Shown here in pieces: positions 53,198 to 64,000 of a stretch of 64,000 bases of DNA. The stretch comes from Streptomyces albofaciens JCM 4342. Lineage in GTDB: Bacteria > Actinomycetota > Actinomycetes > Streptomycetales > Streptomycetaceae. The position numbers and the translations under genes are program-made. Below the pieces are notes generated by a model that was given only the letters and a program-made list of their open reading frames with translations, searched no databases and was not told the DNA's origin. The DNA lies in the NCBI RefSeq assembly GCF_008634025.1, contig NZ_PDCM01000001.1:4124501-4188500 (forward strand). The letters run 5' to 3'. Each line of letters opens with the position of its first letter. The first letter of the stretch is position 1.

Positions 53198-54175
53198 CTA
53201 CCGCGCGTCGGCCGGGGCCAGTACGTCGTCCGCGAACCGCGGAACCTCCGCGTTCTCGTTCTGCCCGCCGTTCTTCTCGCGGATCCACTTGCCGGCCAGG
53301 GCGGGGATCCACGCCGAGAACTCGCTCTGCGTCAGGTCGCCCGGGACCTCGCCGCCCAGCTTGTTGATGTCGGCGGCGGGCAGGCCGCCGGGCGCGTCGA
53401 GGCGTTCGCCCGGGGCGTCCTTCATCGTCGCGTCCCAGACCTGGAGGGCGAAGGTGGTGCAGTTGCGGGCGGACGTGCCCGCCCAGCCACCGGTGAGGAC
53501 GAAATTCCAGCTCGGCAGGAGCGTGTATTTCTCGTTGAGTTCCGCCCGCCGGCCGATTTCCTGGCGGAAAGCCTTCTGCTGTGCGCCGGTCAGCTTCTTG
53601 CAGCGTGCGGCGCGCGGGGAATAGGCCTGGCCCTGGTCCTGCTTGCGGCTCGGCCGGTCCCATTCGACGAGCGGCTTGCCCGGGACGTTGATGTCGTAGC
53701 CGGTGTAATTGACGGACATGCCGTCGACCGGCGAGCCGTCGCCGTTGGTGCCGTCCGGGTCGTTCGGCTGGAACGAATAGGTGTCGTAGCGGGCCTCTTC
53801 GCCCCCGTCGAGTTTCCGGTGCAGCGCGCCGCCGGAATTGAAGTGCACGAGCCAGCTGTGGCCGAAGACGTGCTGGCTCACGTTCAGTTCGTACAGCAGC
53901 TTGTTCATCTGCTCGGCGTAGGACAGCTTCCCGTACTTGCGCTGGAAGTCCTCGCTCTTCCACAGCGCGTGGGCCCGCTTGGCGACGTCCCAGACGTACC
54001 CGCCGGTGGTGCGGTCGGTGATCTCGGTGCTGTAGATGCACAGCACGTTGTCCGTCGCGCGGGCACCGGACGGCGGCGGACCGCCCGCGGCCTGGGCGGC
54101 GGGCGCCTGGAGCAGCCCCACGAACAGGGCCGTCGCGACGGCCGGGGCGAGCATGGCGGGCTTGCGTAATGTCAT
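53198..54175 (-). CDS. Secreted protein, possible permuted NlpC/P60- or LRAT-like hydrolase
   Basis: 325 residues. Residues 1-29 form a signal peptide (MTLRKPAMLAPAVATALFVG, cleavage after AQA). The mature protein contains VFGHSWLVHFNSGG and, 170 residues later, GTSARNCTTFALQVW. A His followed by an NC-x-x-F motif recalls permuted papain-like enzymes (H-box then NCxxF). Between them lies a Lys/Asp-rich region with Cys in RAARCKKLTG. Substrate might be peptidoglycan or lipid. The assignment is motif-level only. Monocistronic; divergent from the dehydratase gene. Confidence 0.65.
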   Translation of the reverse strand: MTLRKPAMLAPAVATALFVGLLQAPAAQAAGGPPPSGARATDNVLCIYSTEITDRTTGGYVWDVAKRAHALWKSEDFQRKYGKLSYAEQMNKLLYELNVSQHVFGHSWLVHFNSGGALHRKLDGGEEARYDTYSFQPNDPDGTNGDGSPVDGMSVNYTGYDINVPGKPLVEWDRPSRKQDQGQAYSPRAARCKKLTGAQQKAFRQEIGRRAELNEKYTLLPSWNFVLTGGWAGTSARNCTTFALQVWDATMKDAPGERLDAPGGLPAADINKLGGEVPGDLTQSEFSAWIPALAGKWIREKNGGQNENAEVPRFADDVLAPADAR

Positions 54176-54420
54176 GACGTGCGGAGATTTCCCTTCGGTC
54201 GGCCGGCGGCCAGGACGCGCCGCCGGCCCGGCGTACCAAGATCATTTCGCCGTACGGTCCGCGCACCAAGGGCGGAAAGTCCTGACGGGGCGGGACTTTC
54301 GCCCCCTGGTCGCGGTGGGGCCCACGGGGGCGCGTGATCAACTGGACCGGTCCGGGCGGGAGGCGGGCCTCCCGGCCGGCGGCATGGCCGACGACGTTCC
54401 CACCGGGAGAGTGATCCGTG

Positions 54421-55380
54421 ATGAGCAGCAGCATCAGCTACGAGGACGTGCGGGCGGCGGCCGGCCGGATCGCCGGGGACGTGCGCCCGGTGACCGTCGC
54501 GGCGGTCGACCCGGGCACCTTCGGGCCCGCCGAGGGCTGGCTCGCCTACGAGTTCACCCAGCACACCGGATCGTTCAAGGCCCGCGGCGCGGCGAACTTC
54601 ATCGCGGCGCACCGCGCGGCCGGCGCCGTGCCCGAGGCCGGCGTGGTCATCGCCTCCGGCGGCAACGCCGGGCTGGCCTGCGCCTGGGCCGCGGCCCGGC
54701 ACGGCATCCGGGCGACCGTGTTCGTGCCGGAGACCGCGCCGCCGGTCAAGGTCGCCAGACTGCGGCTGCTCGGCGCCGACGTGCGCCGGGTGGGCACCGA
54801 GTACGCCGCCGCCCTGGAGGCGTCCCGCGAGCATGTGGCGCGGACCGGGGCGCTGGAGTCGCACGCGTACGACCACCCGCTGATCGCGGCCGGCGCCGGC
54901 ACCCTGCTGGAGGAGATCCGCGCCGCGCTGCCCGGCCTGGACACGGTGGTGGTCGCGGTCGGCGGCGGTGGTCTGTTCAGCGGGGTCGCGGCGGCCGCGC
55001 ACCACCACGGCGTACGGGTCGTGGCCGTCGAACCGGAGAACTGCCGGGCGCTGAACGCGGCGATCGAGGCGGGCCGGGTGGTCGACGTACCGGTGCGCTC
55101 CGTCGCCGCAGACTCGCTGGGCGCCCGCCGCGCCACCGGAATGGCCCTGGACTGGGCCCGGCGCGCCGACGTGGTCTCGGTGCTCGTACCGGACGAGGCG
55201 ATCCTCGACGCGCGCCGCGCGCTGTGGGACGACCGCAAACTGGCGGTCGAGCACGGCACGGCGGCCGCCTACGCCGCGCTCCGCTCGGGCGCGTACCGGC
55301 CCGCGCCGGGGGAGCGGGTGTGTGTCGTCGTGTGCGGCGCGAACACCGACCCGTCGGACCTCGTACGCCCCGGAGAGTGA
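54421..55380 (+). CDS. PLP-dependent threonine/serine dehydratase-like enzyme
   Basis: 319 residues from ATG 54421; an adjacent GTG at 54418 is equally possible. Fold-type II PLP enzyme: FTQHTGSFKARGAANF contains the Schiff-base Lys; VIASGGNAGLACAWAA binds the PLP phosphate region; VAVGGGGLFSGVAAAAH is the glycine loop; CGANTDP is near the end. It lacks an ACT regulatory domain, so it is the short catabolic type, deaminating Ser/Thr, or possibly a racemase/desulfhydrase. Upstream NRPS gene is 326 bp further on; a link (supply of an amino acid) is only conceivable. Confidence 0.88.
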   Translation: MSSSISYEDVRAAAGRIAGDVRPVTVAAVDPGTFGPAEGWLAYEFTQHTGSFKARGAANFIAAHRAAGAVPEAGVVIASGGNAGLACAWAAARHGIRATVFVPETAPPVKVARLRLLGADVRRVGTEYAAALEASREHVARTGALESHAYDHPLIAAGAGTLLEEIRAALPGLDTVVVAVGGGGLFSGVAAAAHHHGVRVVAVEPENCRALNAAIEAGRVVDVPVRSVAADSLGARRATGMALDWARRADVVSVLVPDEAILDARRALWDDRKLAVEHGTAAAYAALRSGAYRPAPGERVCVVVCGANTDPSDLVRPGE

Positions 55381-55706
55381 CCCCGGCAGCACGCTTTGGC
55401 GCACGCGTTCGACGCACGCGTGACCGCCGGACCGGGGGCCGGCCCGCCGCCCGGCCCCCGGCGCCGCTCCGCGCTCCCCCCGGAATTCCGCCGGTGAGCC
55501 GCGCGTGAGCGGCCGTGCGGGCGGTCCGCGCACCGTGCTCCGTCCCCGTCAGCGCACACCCGTGCAAAGAGATTTGCCGACGAACCGATACACCCGTCAT
55601 GTGCGCTCGTTGGCCCTGTATGGCGCGTGAGGTGCGACCGGTCGGGTGGCCCCGCCACCGGCCCGGCCGCCGTGAAGACCAGCACCTTCGTCAGGAGACG
55701 GCAAGC
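55381..55706. other. Intergenic region upstream of the NRPS gene
   Basis: 326 bp; no gene supported. A less GC-rich stretch at 55555-55600 (CAAAGAGATTTGCCGACG) is the likeliest promoter. No clear operator. AGGAGACGGC provides the ribosome site for the NRPS start. Confidence 0.5.
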
Positions 55707-58700
55707 ATGAACAGGAAGCCAGGCAACCGCGGCCGCCGGATGCCGCTGACCGTCGCGCAGACGGGGATGTGGTTCTCCCAGGAGCTGGACACGGAGAACC
55801 CGATCTACCGTGCCGCCGAGTACGTGGACATCCACGGCCCGGTCGACCTGGCCCTGCTCGACGCCGCGGTGCGCCACACCGTGGCCGGCGTCGACACCGT
55901 ACGGGTCCGCTTCGAGACCGACGCGGACGGCGGTGTGTGGCAGGTGCCCGATCTGGCGGACGACTGGGCGCTGCCCGTCGTGGACCTGCGGGGCCCGGGC
56001 GACCCGTGGGCCCGGGCCGAGGAATGGATGTGGGCCGACCTGCGCGAGCCCGTCGACCTGCGCCGCTCCCCGCTGTTCAGCTTCGCGGTGCTGCGGCTGC
56101 CGGACGACCACTGCGTGCTGTACATGGCCCTGCACCACATCGTCCTGGACGGCTACGGCTTCTCCCTCTTCATCCAGCGCATCGCCGAGGTCTACACCGC
56201 GCTGGAGGAGGGCCGGGACATTCCCCCCTGCCGGCTGAACACGCTGGCGGAACTGCTGGCCGACGAGGCCGCGTACCACGCCTCCGAACGGTTCACCCGC
56301 GACCGCGCGTTCTGGGCCGAGCGGTTCGCCGGCCGGGCCACCGACACCGATCTCGCGAGCCGCCTGGCCACCGTCCCGCACCGCTTCGTCCGCGAGACCG
56401 CCCACCTGCCCGCGCCCGCCGCCGACGGGCTGCGCTCGCTGGCCCGGCAGACCCGGTCCGGGCTGCCCGTCGTCGCGATGGCGGCCCTCGCGCTGTACGT
56501 GCACCGGATGAGCGGCAACCCCGATGTGACGCTGGACCTGACCGTCACCGGCCGGGTCGGCGCCGTGGCCCGCAACGCGCCGTCCATGCTCGCCAACGTG
56601 CTGCCGCTGCACGTCGAGCTGGGCCCGTACACGACCGTACGGGAACTGGTGCGCCACACCTCCGAGCGGGCCCGCGGACTGCTGCGCCACCAGCGCTACC
56701 CGTCGCCGTACCTCGTCCAGGAGCTGGGCGCCGCGCACACCGGCGGCCCCCTCGGCGACTGGGGCATCAACATCATGAGCTACGACCCGGAGCTGAGCTT
56801 CGGGCGGCACCCGGCCACCTTGCACAACCTCTCCAACGGGCCGGTCACCGGCCTCGGCGTCAACGTCTACGAGCGCACCGACGACGGCCGCCTGCGCATC
56901 GACTTCCAGGCCGACCCGGGCCTCTACGACGCCGAGATCACCGCCGCCCACCAGCGCCGCTTCCTGGCCCTGCTCGACACGCTCGCCGCGGTCGACCCCG
57001 GGCAGCCCGTCGGCGGCATCGACCTGCTGCCGGCCGCCGAGCGCCGCCGGGTGACCACCGGCTGGAACGACACCGCCCGTACCGTCCCGGTCACCACCCT
57101 GCCCGACCTGTTCCAGGAACAGGCCCGCCGCACACCCGACGCCACCGCGCTCGTCTGCGGCGCCACCACCTGGACCTACGCCGAACTGAACGCCCGCGCC
57201 AACCGGCTGGCGCACGCGCTGATCGCACGCGGCGCCGGGCCCGAGACGTTCGTGGCGCTGGCGCTGCCGCGGACGGCCGAGCACATCGCGGGCCTGCTGG
57301 CGGTGCTCAAGACCGGCGCCGCGTATGTGCCGGTCGACCCGGAGCTGCCCGCCGAGCGGATCCGCTTCCTGCTCGCCGACACCCGCCCCCGGTGCGTCCT
57401 CACCACGACGGCGGCCGGCGGGCGCCTGCCGGACACCGCCGCCGCGCTGTGCCTCGACGACCCCGCCATCGGGCGGGACCTGGCGAACCGGCCGGTCACC
57501 GACCCCACCGACGCCGACCGGCGGAGCCCGCTGACGCCCGGCCACCCGGCCTATGTGAGCTACACCTCCGGGTCCACCGGGCAGCCCAAGGGCGTCGTCG
57601 TCGAACACCGGCAGCTGACGAACCTCTTCTTCGACCACAAGGCCGAACTGATCGACCCGGAGACGGCCGCGGCCCGGCGCCGCCTGCGGGTCGCCCTGAC
57701 CGCCGCGTTCTCCTTCGACACCGCCTGGGAGGGCCCGCTGTTCCTGGCCGCCGGCCACGAACTCCACCTGGTCGAGGACGCCGTACGCCTCGACCCGGCC
57801 GCCCTCGTCGCCTACATCGCCGACCGGCGCATCGACTTCCTCGACCTCACCCCCACCTACCTCCACCAGCTCCTCGCCGCCGGGCTGTTCACCGGCGAGC
57901 GGCACCGGCCGCGCATCCTCATGGTGGGCGGCGAGGCCGTCGACACCGCCCTGTGGGAGAAGCTGCGCACGCTGCCCGGCACCACGGCGTACAACTACTA
58001 CGGGCCGACCGAGTGCACCGTCGACGCGGTCTACTGCCGCATCGCCGACCAGGACGGACCGCCCGTCATCGGGCGCCCCGGGCGCAACGTCCAGGCGTAC
58101 GTCCTCGACGCCGCCCTCAACCCGGTGCCGCCCGGCGTGCCCGGCGAGCTCTACCTGGCCGGCGACCAGATCGCGCGCGGCTACCTCGGCCGGCCGGCGC
58201 TCACCGCGGAGCGGTTCGTCGCCAACCCGTTCGCCCACGCGGGCAGCGGATCGGCCGGCGGCACCTGCGGTGACCCCGGCGTGCCCTGCACCTGCGGCGC
58301 GCCGGGCTCACGCATGTACCGCACCGGCGACCGGGCGCGCTGGACACCCGACGGCATCCTCGAATACCTCGGCCGCGCCGACGGGCAGGTCAAGGTGCGC
58401 GGCTTCCGCATCGAGCCCGGCGAGATCGAGACGGCCCTGGCCCGGCACCCCGGCGTCGCCCACGCGGTGGTCACCGTACGGGAGGACACCCCCGGCGACC
58501 GCCGCCTGGCCGCCTACGTGGTCCCCGGCGGGGCCCCCGGCCGCACCGCGCCCGCCCGCATCCCCGCCTCACGGCGCGCCGACGGCCGTACGCCCCCCGT
58601 GCCCGCGCCGGTCGACGCCGAGACCCTGCGCGCCTGGGCCGCCGCCCGCCTGCCCGAATACATGGTCCCCAGCGCCTTCGTCCTCCTGGACCAGCTGCCG

Positions 58701-59837
58701 CTGACCTCGAACGGCAAGCTCGACCGCGCCGCGCTGCCCGCCCCCGAGGCCCCCGCCGCCCGCAACGGCCGGGCCCCGCGCGGCGCCCGAGAGAAGGTGC
58801 TGTGCTCGCTGTTCGCCGAAGTGCTCGGGGTACGGCAGGTCGGCATCGACGACGACTTCTTCGCCCTCGGCGGGCATTCCCTGCTGGCGGCCAAGCTCAT
58901 CAGCCGTATCCGTTCCGCCCTGGGCGCCGAACTCTCCATCCGCGCGCTCTTCGAAGCGCCGACCGTCGCCGAGCTCGTCGAGGCGCTGGAGACCGGCGGC
59001 GCGACGGACGGCTTCGAGGTGTTGCTGCCGCTGCGCTCCCAGGGCACCCGGCCCCCGCTGTTCTGCGTCCACCCCTCCGGCGGCCTCAGCTGGTGCTACG
59101 CGGGGCTGCTGCGCCACCTGAGCCCGGACGTGCCGGTGTACGGACTCCAGGCGCGCGGTCTGGCACAGCGGACGGCGCTGCCCGCCACGTTCGAGGACAT
59201 GGTCGCCGACTACGTCGCCCAGATCCGCGCCGTCCAGCCCACCGGCCCCTACCACCTGCTGGGCTGGTCCCTCGGCGGTGCGCTGGCCCACGCCATCGCC
59301 GTCCGGCTCCAGGCCGGGGACGAGCGGGTGGCGCTGCTGGCCATGCTCGACTCGCGCCCCATCGACCCGCACGGAGCGGCCGGCACCGCCGTGACGGAAC
59401 ACGACATCCTCGCGCTCCTCCTGGAGGCGGCGGGCCACGATCCGGACCGGTTCCCGCGCCCGCTGACGGTCCCCGGCGTGGCAGCGGTGCTACGGGGGCA
59501 GAACGGCGGCGGCGCACTGCTCGACGCGCTCAAGGAGCACCCCGCACTCGGCGAGGACCGCCTCACCGCCGTCACCGAGGTGTTCACCAACTCGGTCAAG
59601 CTGCTGCCGACCTTCTCCGAGGGCGTCTTCGACGGTGACCTCCTCTACTTCCACGCCACCGAGGACAAGCCCGCCCACGCCCCCACCGCCGACTCCTGGC
59701 GGCATCTGGTCACCGGGCACATCGAGAACCACGACATCGGCTGCACGCATCACGCGATGACCCAGCCGGGGCCGTTGGCGCGGGTCGGCCGGGTGGTGGG
59801 GGCGCGCTTGGAGGCGGGGGTGGGGACGCGTCGGTGA
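55707..59837 (+). CDS. Single-module non-ribosomal peptide synthetase (C-A-T-TE, EntF-like organisation)
   Basis: 1376 residues. Condensation domain ~10-450 with [10 protein letters not shown]; adenylation domain ~460-1000 with [36 protein letters not shown] and NGKLDR; thiolation domain with [15 protein letters not shown]; thioesterase with [10 protein letters not shown] and a late His in [10 protein letters not shown]. Reading the specificity pocket by alignment to the motifs gives roughly D-T-E-D-M-G-Y-V-D-K; the E and D are typical of pockets binding basic amino acids such as Lys or beta-Lys. A Cys-rich insert ([18 protein letters not shown]) sits just before MYRTGD. No MbtH or other cluster gene lies within the window. 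Confidence 0.93.
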   Translation: MNRKPGNRGRRMPLTVAQTGMWFSQELDTENPIYRAAEYVDIHGPVDLALLDAAVRHTVAGVDTVRVRFETDADGGVWQVPDLADDWALPVVDLRGPGDPWARAEEWMWADLREPVDLRRSPLFSFAVLRLPDDHCVLYMALHHIVLDGYGFSLFIQRIAEVYTALEEGRDIPPCRLNTLAELLADEAAYHASERFTRDRAFWAERFAGRATDTDLASRLATVPHRFVRETAHLPAPAADGLRSLARQTRSGLPVVAMAALALYVHRMSGNPDVTLDLTVTGRVGAVARNAPSMLANVLPLHVELGPYTTVRELVRHTSERARGLLRHQRYPSPYLVQELGAAHTGGPLGDWGINIMSYDPELSFGRHPATLHNLSNGPVTGLGVNVYERTDDGRLRIDFQADPGLYDAEITAAHQRRFLALLDTLAAVDPGQPVGGIDLLPAAERRRVTTGWNDTARTVPVTTLPDLFQEQARRTPDATALVCGATTWTYAELNARANRLAHALIARGAGPETFVALALPRTAEHIAGLLAVLKTGAAYVPVDPELPAERIRFLLADTRPRCVLTTTAAGGRLPDTAAALCLDDPAIGRDLANRPVTDPTDADRRSPLTPGHPAYVSYTSGSTGQPKGVVVEHRQLTNLFFDHKAELIDPETAAARRRLRVALTAAFSFDTAWEGPLFLAAGHELHLVEDAVRLDPAALVAYIADRRIDFLDLTPTYLHQLLAAGLFTGERHRPRILMVGGEAVDTALWEKLRTLPGTTAYNYYGPTECTVDAVYCRIADQDGPPVIGRPGRNVQAYVLDAALNPVPPGVPGELYLAGDQIARGYLGRPALTAERFVANPFAHAGSGSAGGTCGDPGVPCTCGAPGSRMYRTGDRARWTPDGILEYLGRADGQVKVRGFRIEPGEIETALARHPGVAHAVVTVREDTPGDRRLAAYVVPGGAPGRTAPARIPASRRADGRTPPVPAPVDAETLRAWAAARLPEYMVPSAFVLLDQLPLTSNGKLDRAALPAPEAPAARNGRAPRGAREKVLCSLFAEVLGVRQVGIDDDFFALGGHSLLAAKLISRIRSALGAELSIRALFEAPTVAELVEALETGGATDGFEVLLPLRSQGTRPPLFCVHPSGGLSWCYAGLLRHLSPDVPVYGLQARGLAQRTALPATFEDMVADYVAQIRAVQPTGPYHLLGWSLGGALAHAIAVRLQAGDERVALLAMLDSRPIDPHGAAGTAVTEHDILALLLEAAGHDPDRFPRPLTVPGVAAVLRGQNGGGALLDALKEHPALGEDRLTAVTEVFTNSVKLLPTFSEGVFDGDLLYFHATEDKPAHAPTADSWRHLVTGHIENHDIGCTHHAMTQPGPLARVGRVVGARLEAGVGTRR

Positions 59838-59886
59838 CCCGGCGGAGCCGCACCCGGGAGGACGCGGGCGCGGCCCGCGGGATCGC

Positions 59887-60288
59887 TCAGCGGCAGGACC
59901 AGACGGTCGGCATGTCCTTGCCGCCGGGGAACTTCCAGCTCCGGCCGGCGACCGTGCCGGCGCCGTCCACGCCTGCGACGGTGACCCAGTTCCGGTATCC
60001 GGGGCCGGTCAGGTTGCCGAATGCGGTGAACTTCCCGTTCTTCCACAGGGCGGCGCGCTCGCCTTGTACGGGATCCGCGCCGTAAGAGACCGTGCCCGCG
60101 TATCCGCCGCTTCCGTCGGCCGCGATCACCTCGCCGGTGAGCGCGCCGGCGGGCAGCGGGAGGGTGGCCGGTGTCCACACGCAGGCTTGTGGCGCAGCGG
60201 CGGCGGTGGAGGGCGCCACGGTGCCGGCCATCGTCGCGACCAGCGCCGCCGAAAGCAGGACGCGAGCGACACCATTCGTACGTCTCAT
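59887..60288 (-). CDS. Small secreted protein
   Basis: 133 residues from ATG 60288 with GGGGAG upstream. Residues 1-32 are a signal peptide (MRRTNGVARVLLSAALVAT, cleavage after Ala-rich region). The mature part has three short beta-repeat-like segments (GSGGYAGTVSYG, GNLTGPGYRNWVTVAGVDG, GTVAGRSWKFPG) that recall HAF/beta-propeller-like exported proteins; cysteines near each end may pair. Function unknown. It converges on the NRPS gene. Confidence 0.7.
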   Translation of the reverse strand: MRRTNGVARVLLSAALVATMAGTVAPSTAAAAPQACVWTPATLPLPAGALTGEVIAADGSGGYAGTVSYGADPVQGERAALWKNGKFTAFGNLTGPGYRNWVTVAGVDGAGTVAGRSWKFPGGKDMPTVWSCR

Positions 60289-60529
60289 ACTTCTCCCCGG
60301 TCCGTGCGCGGTACGGAAAGCCCGGAATTCCGCCGACGACGAAAGGCGCCGGGGCAGGGGCATGCCGGCCCCGGTGCCTCGCCGATGTGGTGGACCCCGT
60401 CGCTGTTGCCGCACCAGGGTGAGGCGGAACTCCGGCCGGGGCCAACGCCTTTCGTTCCTGCGTTGATGTGGCGAGCGGCACCTGGGCGAACGACATCCGT
60501 ACCAGCTGTACTACGGGCTGAGCCGGTCA

Positions 60530-61534
60530 TCAGGCTCCGGGGAACGACACCCCGTACCGTTCCGCCAACCCGGCCACCGCCTCCGCCACCCCCGCGCGAA
60601 GCTCCGGCGGTCCCAGCACCTCGGCCTCGGTGCCGAGTCTGAGGAGGTCGCCGACGGCCACCGCCGCGGTCTCGACCGGGAGATCGACCTCCGTCCAGCC
60701 CTCGTGGTCCGGTGGTCCGGCGGTTTCGAGGGCCTGGGTGCCTGCCGCGCCGAACTGCATGGGGAGCAGGCGCCGGGCGCGGGGGGAGATGCGCAGGCGG
60801 GCCGTGCCCTGATGGAGCTTGGATTCCAGGCGGCGGGAGGAGTCCGTCCAGTAGGCGGCCAGGTCGAAGGCGGGTGGCCGGTCGAAGGAGATGTCCGTCG
60901 CCTCGGCGGACAGGAGGCGGGAGACGCGGTAGGTGCGGGGGCCGGGCGGGCCGTTGTCGGGCGGGACGGCCGGGGCGGCGACCGCGTACCAGATGCCGCT
61001 TTTGAGGACGAGGCCGAGCGGGTGCAGATCCCGTTCCGCCACGGTGTCGCCCCAGGCCCGGTAGCGGACGCGCAGGGTGCGCTGTTCCCCCACGGCGCGT
61101 GCCACGGACGCCAGGTGGGGGACCGGGTCGGTGTCCCGGAACCAGGCGGGGGCGTCCAGGTGGAAGCGGTCCTGGAGGCGGCGGGCCCGGTCCGCCGGGC
61201 CGGGCGGGAGCGCGGCCTGGAGTTTGAGCTGGGCGGTCGCCAGGACCGCGCCCAGGCCCAGTTCGCGGGCGGCGTCCGGCACGCCCGCGAGGAACAGGGA
61301 CTCCGCCTCGGCGTCGGACAGTCCGGTCAGGCGGGTGCGGTAGCCGTCCATGAGCGAGTAGCCGCCGTCCGGGCCGCGTTCGGAGCGGACCGGCACGCCC
61401 GCGGCGCCGAGGGCTTCGACGTCCCGGTAGACCGTGCGCGGCGACACCTCCAGTTCGGCGGCCAGTTCGGTGGCGGTCATCCGGCCGCGGTTCTGGAGCA
61501 GCAGCAGGAGGGAGAGCAGACGGTCGGCACGCAT
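60530..61534 (-). CDS. WYL-domain (YafY/DeoR-type) transcriptional regulator
   Basis: 334 residues from ATG 61534. Residues 1-55: helix-turn-helix MRADRLLSLLLLLQNRGRMT, ATELAAELEVSPRTVYRDVE. The middle contains the WYL module (RYRAWGDTVAERDLHPLGLV, LKSGIWYAVA) and the C-terminal extension WCX. Such proteins respond to small molecules or nucleic acids. A 12-bp-arm palindrome lies between this gene and the divergent DUF3224 gene, pointing to repression or activation of both. Confidence 0.92.
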   Translation of the reverse strand: MRADRLLSLLLLLQNRGRMTATELAAELEVSPRTVYRDVEALGAAGVPVRSERGPDGGYSLMDGYRTRLTGLSDAEAESLFLAGVPDAARELGLGAVLATAQLKLQAALPPGPADRARRLQDRFHLDAPAWFRDTDPVPHLASVARAVGEQRTLRVRYRAWGDTVAERDLHPLGLVLKSGIWYAVAAPAVPPDNGPPGPRTYRVSRLLSAEATDISFDRPPAFDLAAYWTDSSRRLESKLHQGTARLRISPRARRLLPMQFGAAGTQALETAGPPDHEGWTEVDLPVETAAVAVGDLLRLGTEAEVLGPPELRAGVAEAVAGLAERYGVSFPGA

Positions 61535-61549
61535 GCGGTCATTGTCGCG

Positions 61550-61578
61550 CCGTACCTGACAGAAGGTGTCAGGTACGG
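61550..61578. promoter_or_regulatory. 29-bp operator, 12-bp perfect arms
   Basis: CCGTACCTGACA - GAAGG - TGTCAGGTACGG. It begins 16 bp before the WYL regulator ATG and ends 70 bp before the DUF3224 ATG, so binding would block both promoters. The TGACA/TGTCA core is usual for YafY-type regulators that control DUF3224 or related genes. Confidence 0.85.
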
Positions 61579-61648
61579 GCGTCAGACTGTGACCGACCGC
61601 CGCGCGGACCGACCACGTCGCGCCGTGCCACCGACCGGAAGGATCACC

Positions 61649-62067
61649 ATGTCCCCGCAGAACAGCGCCGCCCGTACGCGGCTCACCGGCCACTTCACCT
61701 ATGCCGACTGGCAGGAACGCGCCCTCGGGAACCGCCCGGACGGCACCTGCCCGCGCCTCGCGCACGCCGCCGTCGTCAACGCCTTCTCCGGCGGCATCGA
61801 GGCGGCGGGAACGACCTGCGAGTACACCATCGTCTATGTCACCGGGAAGACCGGCACGTTCACCGGCATGGAACTGCTGGACGGCAGCGTGGACGGGCGC
61901 CGGGGCACGTTCGTCGTGGAGGAGCGCGGCTCGTTCGACGAGCGGGGGAGCGTGCGCTGCGCCTTCGAGGTCGTGCCGGGCTCGGGCACCGGGGACCTGG
62001 CCGGGCTGCGCGGCACCGGCGCGTTCACGCACGAGCCCGGGCAGACGGCCGTCCCGTACACCTTCGA

Positions 62068-62083
<16 letters not shown>
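61649..62083 (+). CDS. DUF3224 domain protein
   Basis: 144 residues from ATG 61649 with GAAGGA upstream. A lipocalin-like beta-barrel: RTRLTGHFTYADWQE, VNAFSGGIEAAGTTCEYTIV, GTFTGMELLDGSVDGRRGTF, VPGSGTGDLAGLRGTGAF. Such small proteins in actinobacteria are typically divergent from a YafY-like regulator, as here, and their ligand is unknown. Last 16 bp overlap the convergent ATPase gene. Confidence 0.88.

Positions 62084-64000
<1,917 letters not shown>

Noticed and set aside
55269..58238. 989-codon minus-strand frame opposite the NRPS
   Set aside because: Antisense shadow of the condensation and adenylation domains.
54421..59837. Biosynthetic gene cluster joining dehydratase and NRPS
   Set aside because: The two genes are separated by 326 bp, and no tailoring, transport, MbtH or regulatory genes flank them in the window.

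Overview
The window looks like a Streptomyces chromosome. It is very GC-rich, genes often start at GTG or TTG, coding frames show strong third-position GC bias, and the gene set is typical of the group: MurT/GatD, an actinobacterial ATP-dependent phosphofructokinase, SBP56, WYL and LacI regulators, DUF6907 and lone secreted proteins. No rRNA, tRNA or CRISPR array was seen. Gene functions were assigned by reading motifs in the translations; no database search was possible.

Layout. 1-1.8 kb: end of a sorbitol-type dehydrogenase with a DeoR regulator. 2-5.2 kb: secreted trypsin-like protease, membrane acyltransferase and DUF1232 protein, with intergenic repeat arrays. 5.3-11.7 kb: a fructoselysine (Amadori product) uptake and breakdown locus, made of a LacI-type repressor, three palindromic operators, an FrlB-like deglycase, an FrlD-like kinase, and an ABC importer lacking its own ATPase. 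11.8-16.1 kb: LigB-type DNA ligase, then a nucleoside hydrolase translationally coupled to an MFS transporter. 16.2-23.6 kb: hydrolase, a nucleotidyltransferase with an in-frame stop, SBP56, AMIN-like secreted protein, reductase-like protein, a second-type enolase, and a MarR regulator behind a 13-bp repeat array. 23.4-28.8 kb: housekeeping genes ctaG, pfkA, murT-gatD and def. 28.9-31 kb: divergent TetR and acyl-CoA dehydrogenase.

31.05-41.99 kb is the most striking region: an approximately 10.9-kb genomic island flanked by two identical 93-bp direct repeats. The left repeat is the 3' end of the acyl-CoA dehydrogenase gene, so a site-specific recombinase used the conserved catalytic-Glu codons of a protein gene as its attachment site and rebuilt the reading frame. 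Both ends carry paired 11-bp-spaced TTTGGGAG-like sites resembling integrase arm sites. The island is decaying. Its tyrosine integrase is cut at both ends, an HNH-nuclease gene is truncated and frameshifted, a RelE/ParE-type toxin is frameshifted, and an IS5-family copy is broken. It still holds apparently intact regulators (XRE, antirepressor), a DUF6907 protein, a phosphotransferase, a nuclease, an antitoxin, micro-ORFs and a dense cluster of palindromes.

42-64 kb returns to chromosome: small hypotheticals, alpha/beta hydrolase, P-loop kinase-like protein, glutamine amidotransferase, glyoxylate carboligase (with the hallmark Val51), a truncated acetyltransferase, an ABC-class ATPase, a coupled pair of tiny genes, an XRE protein with a large C-terminal domain, a TRZ/ATZ amidohydrolase, a secreted LRAT/NlpC-like protein, a Ser/Thr dehydratase, a one-module NRPS (C-A-T-TE), a WYL regulator divergent from a DUF3224 gene across a long palindrome, and most of a P-type ATPase running off the end.
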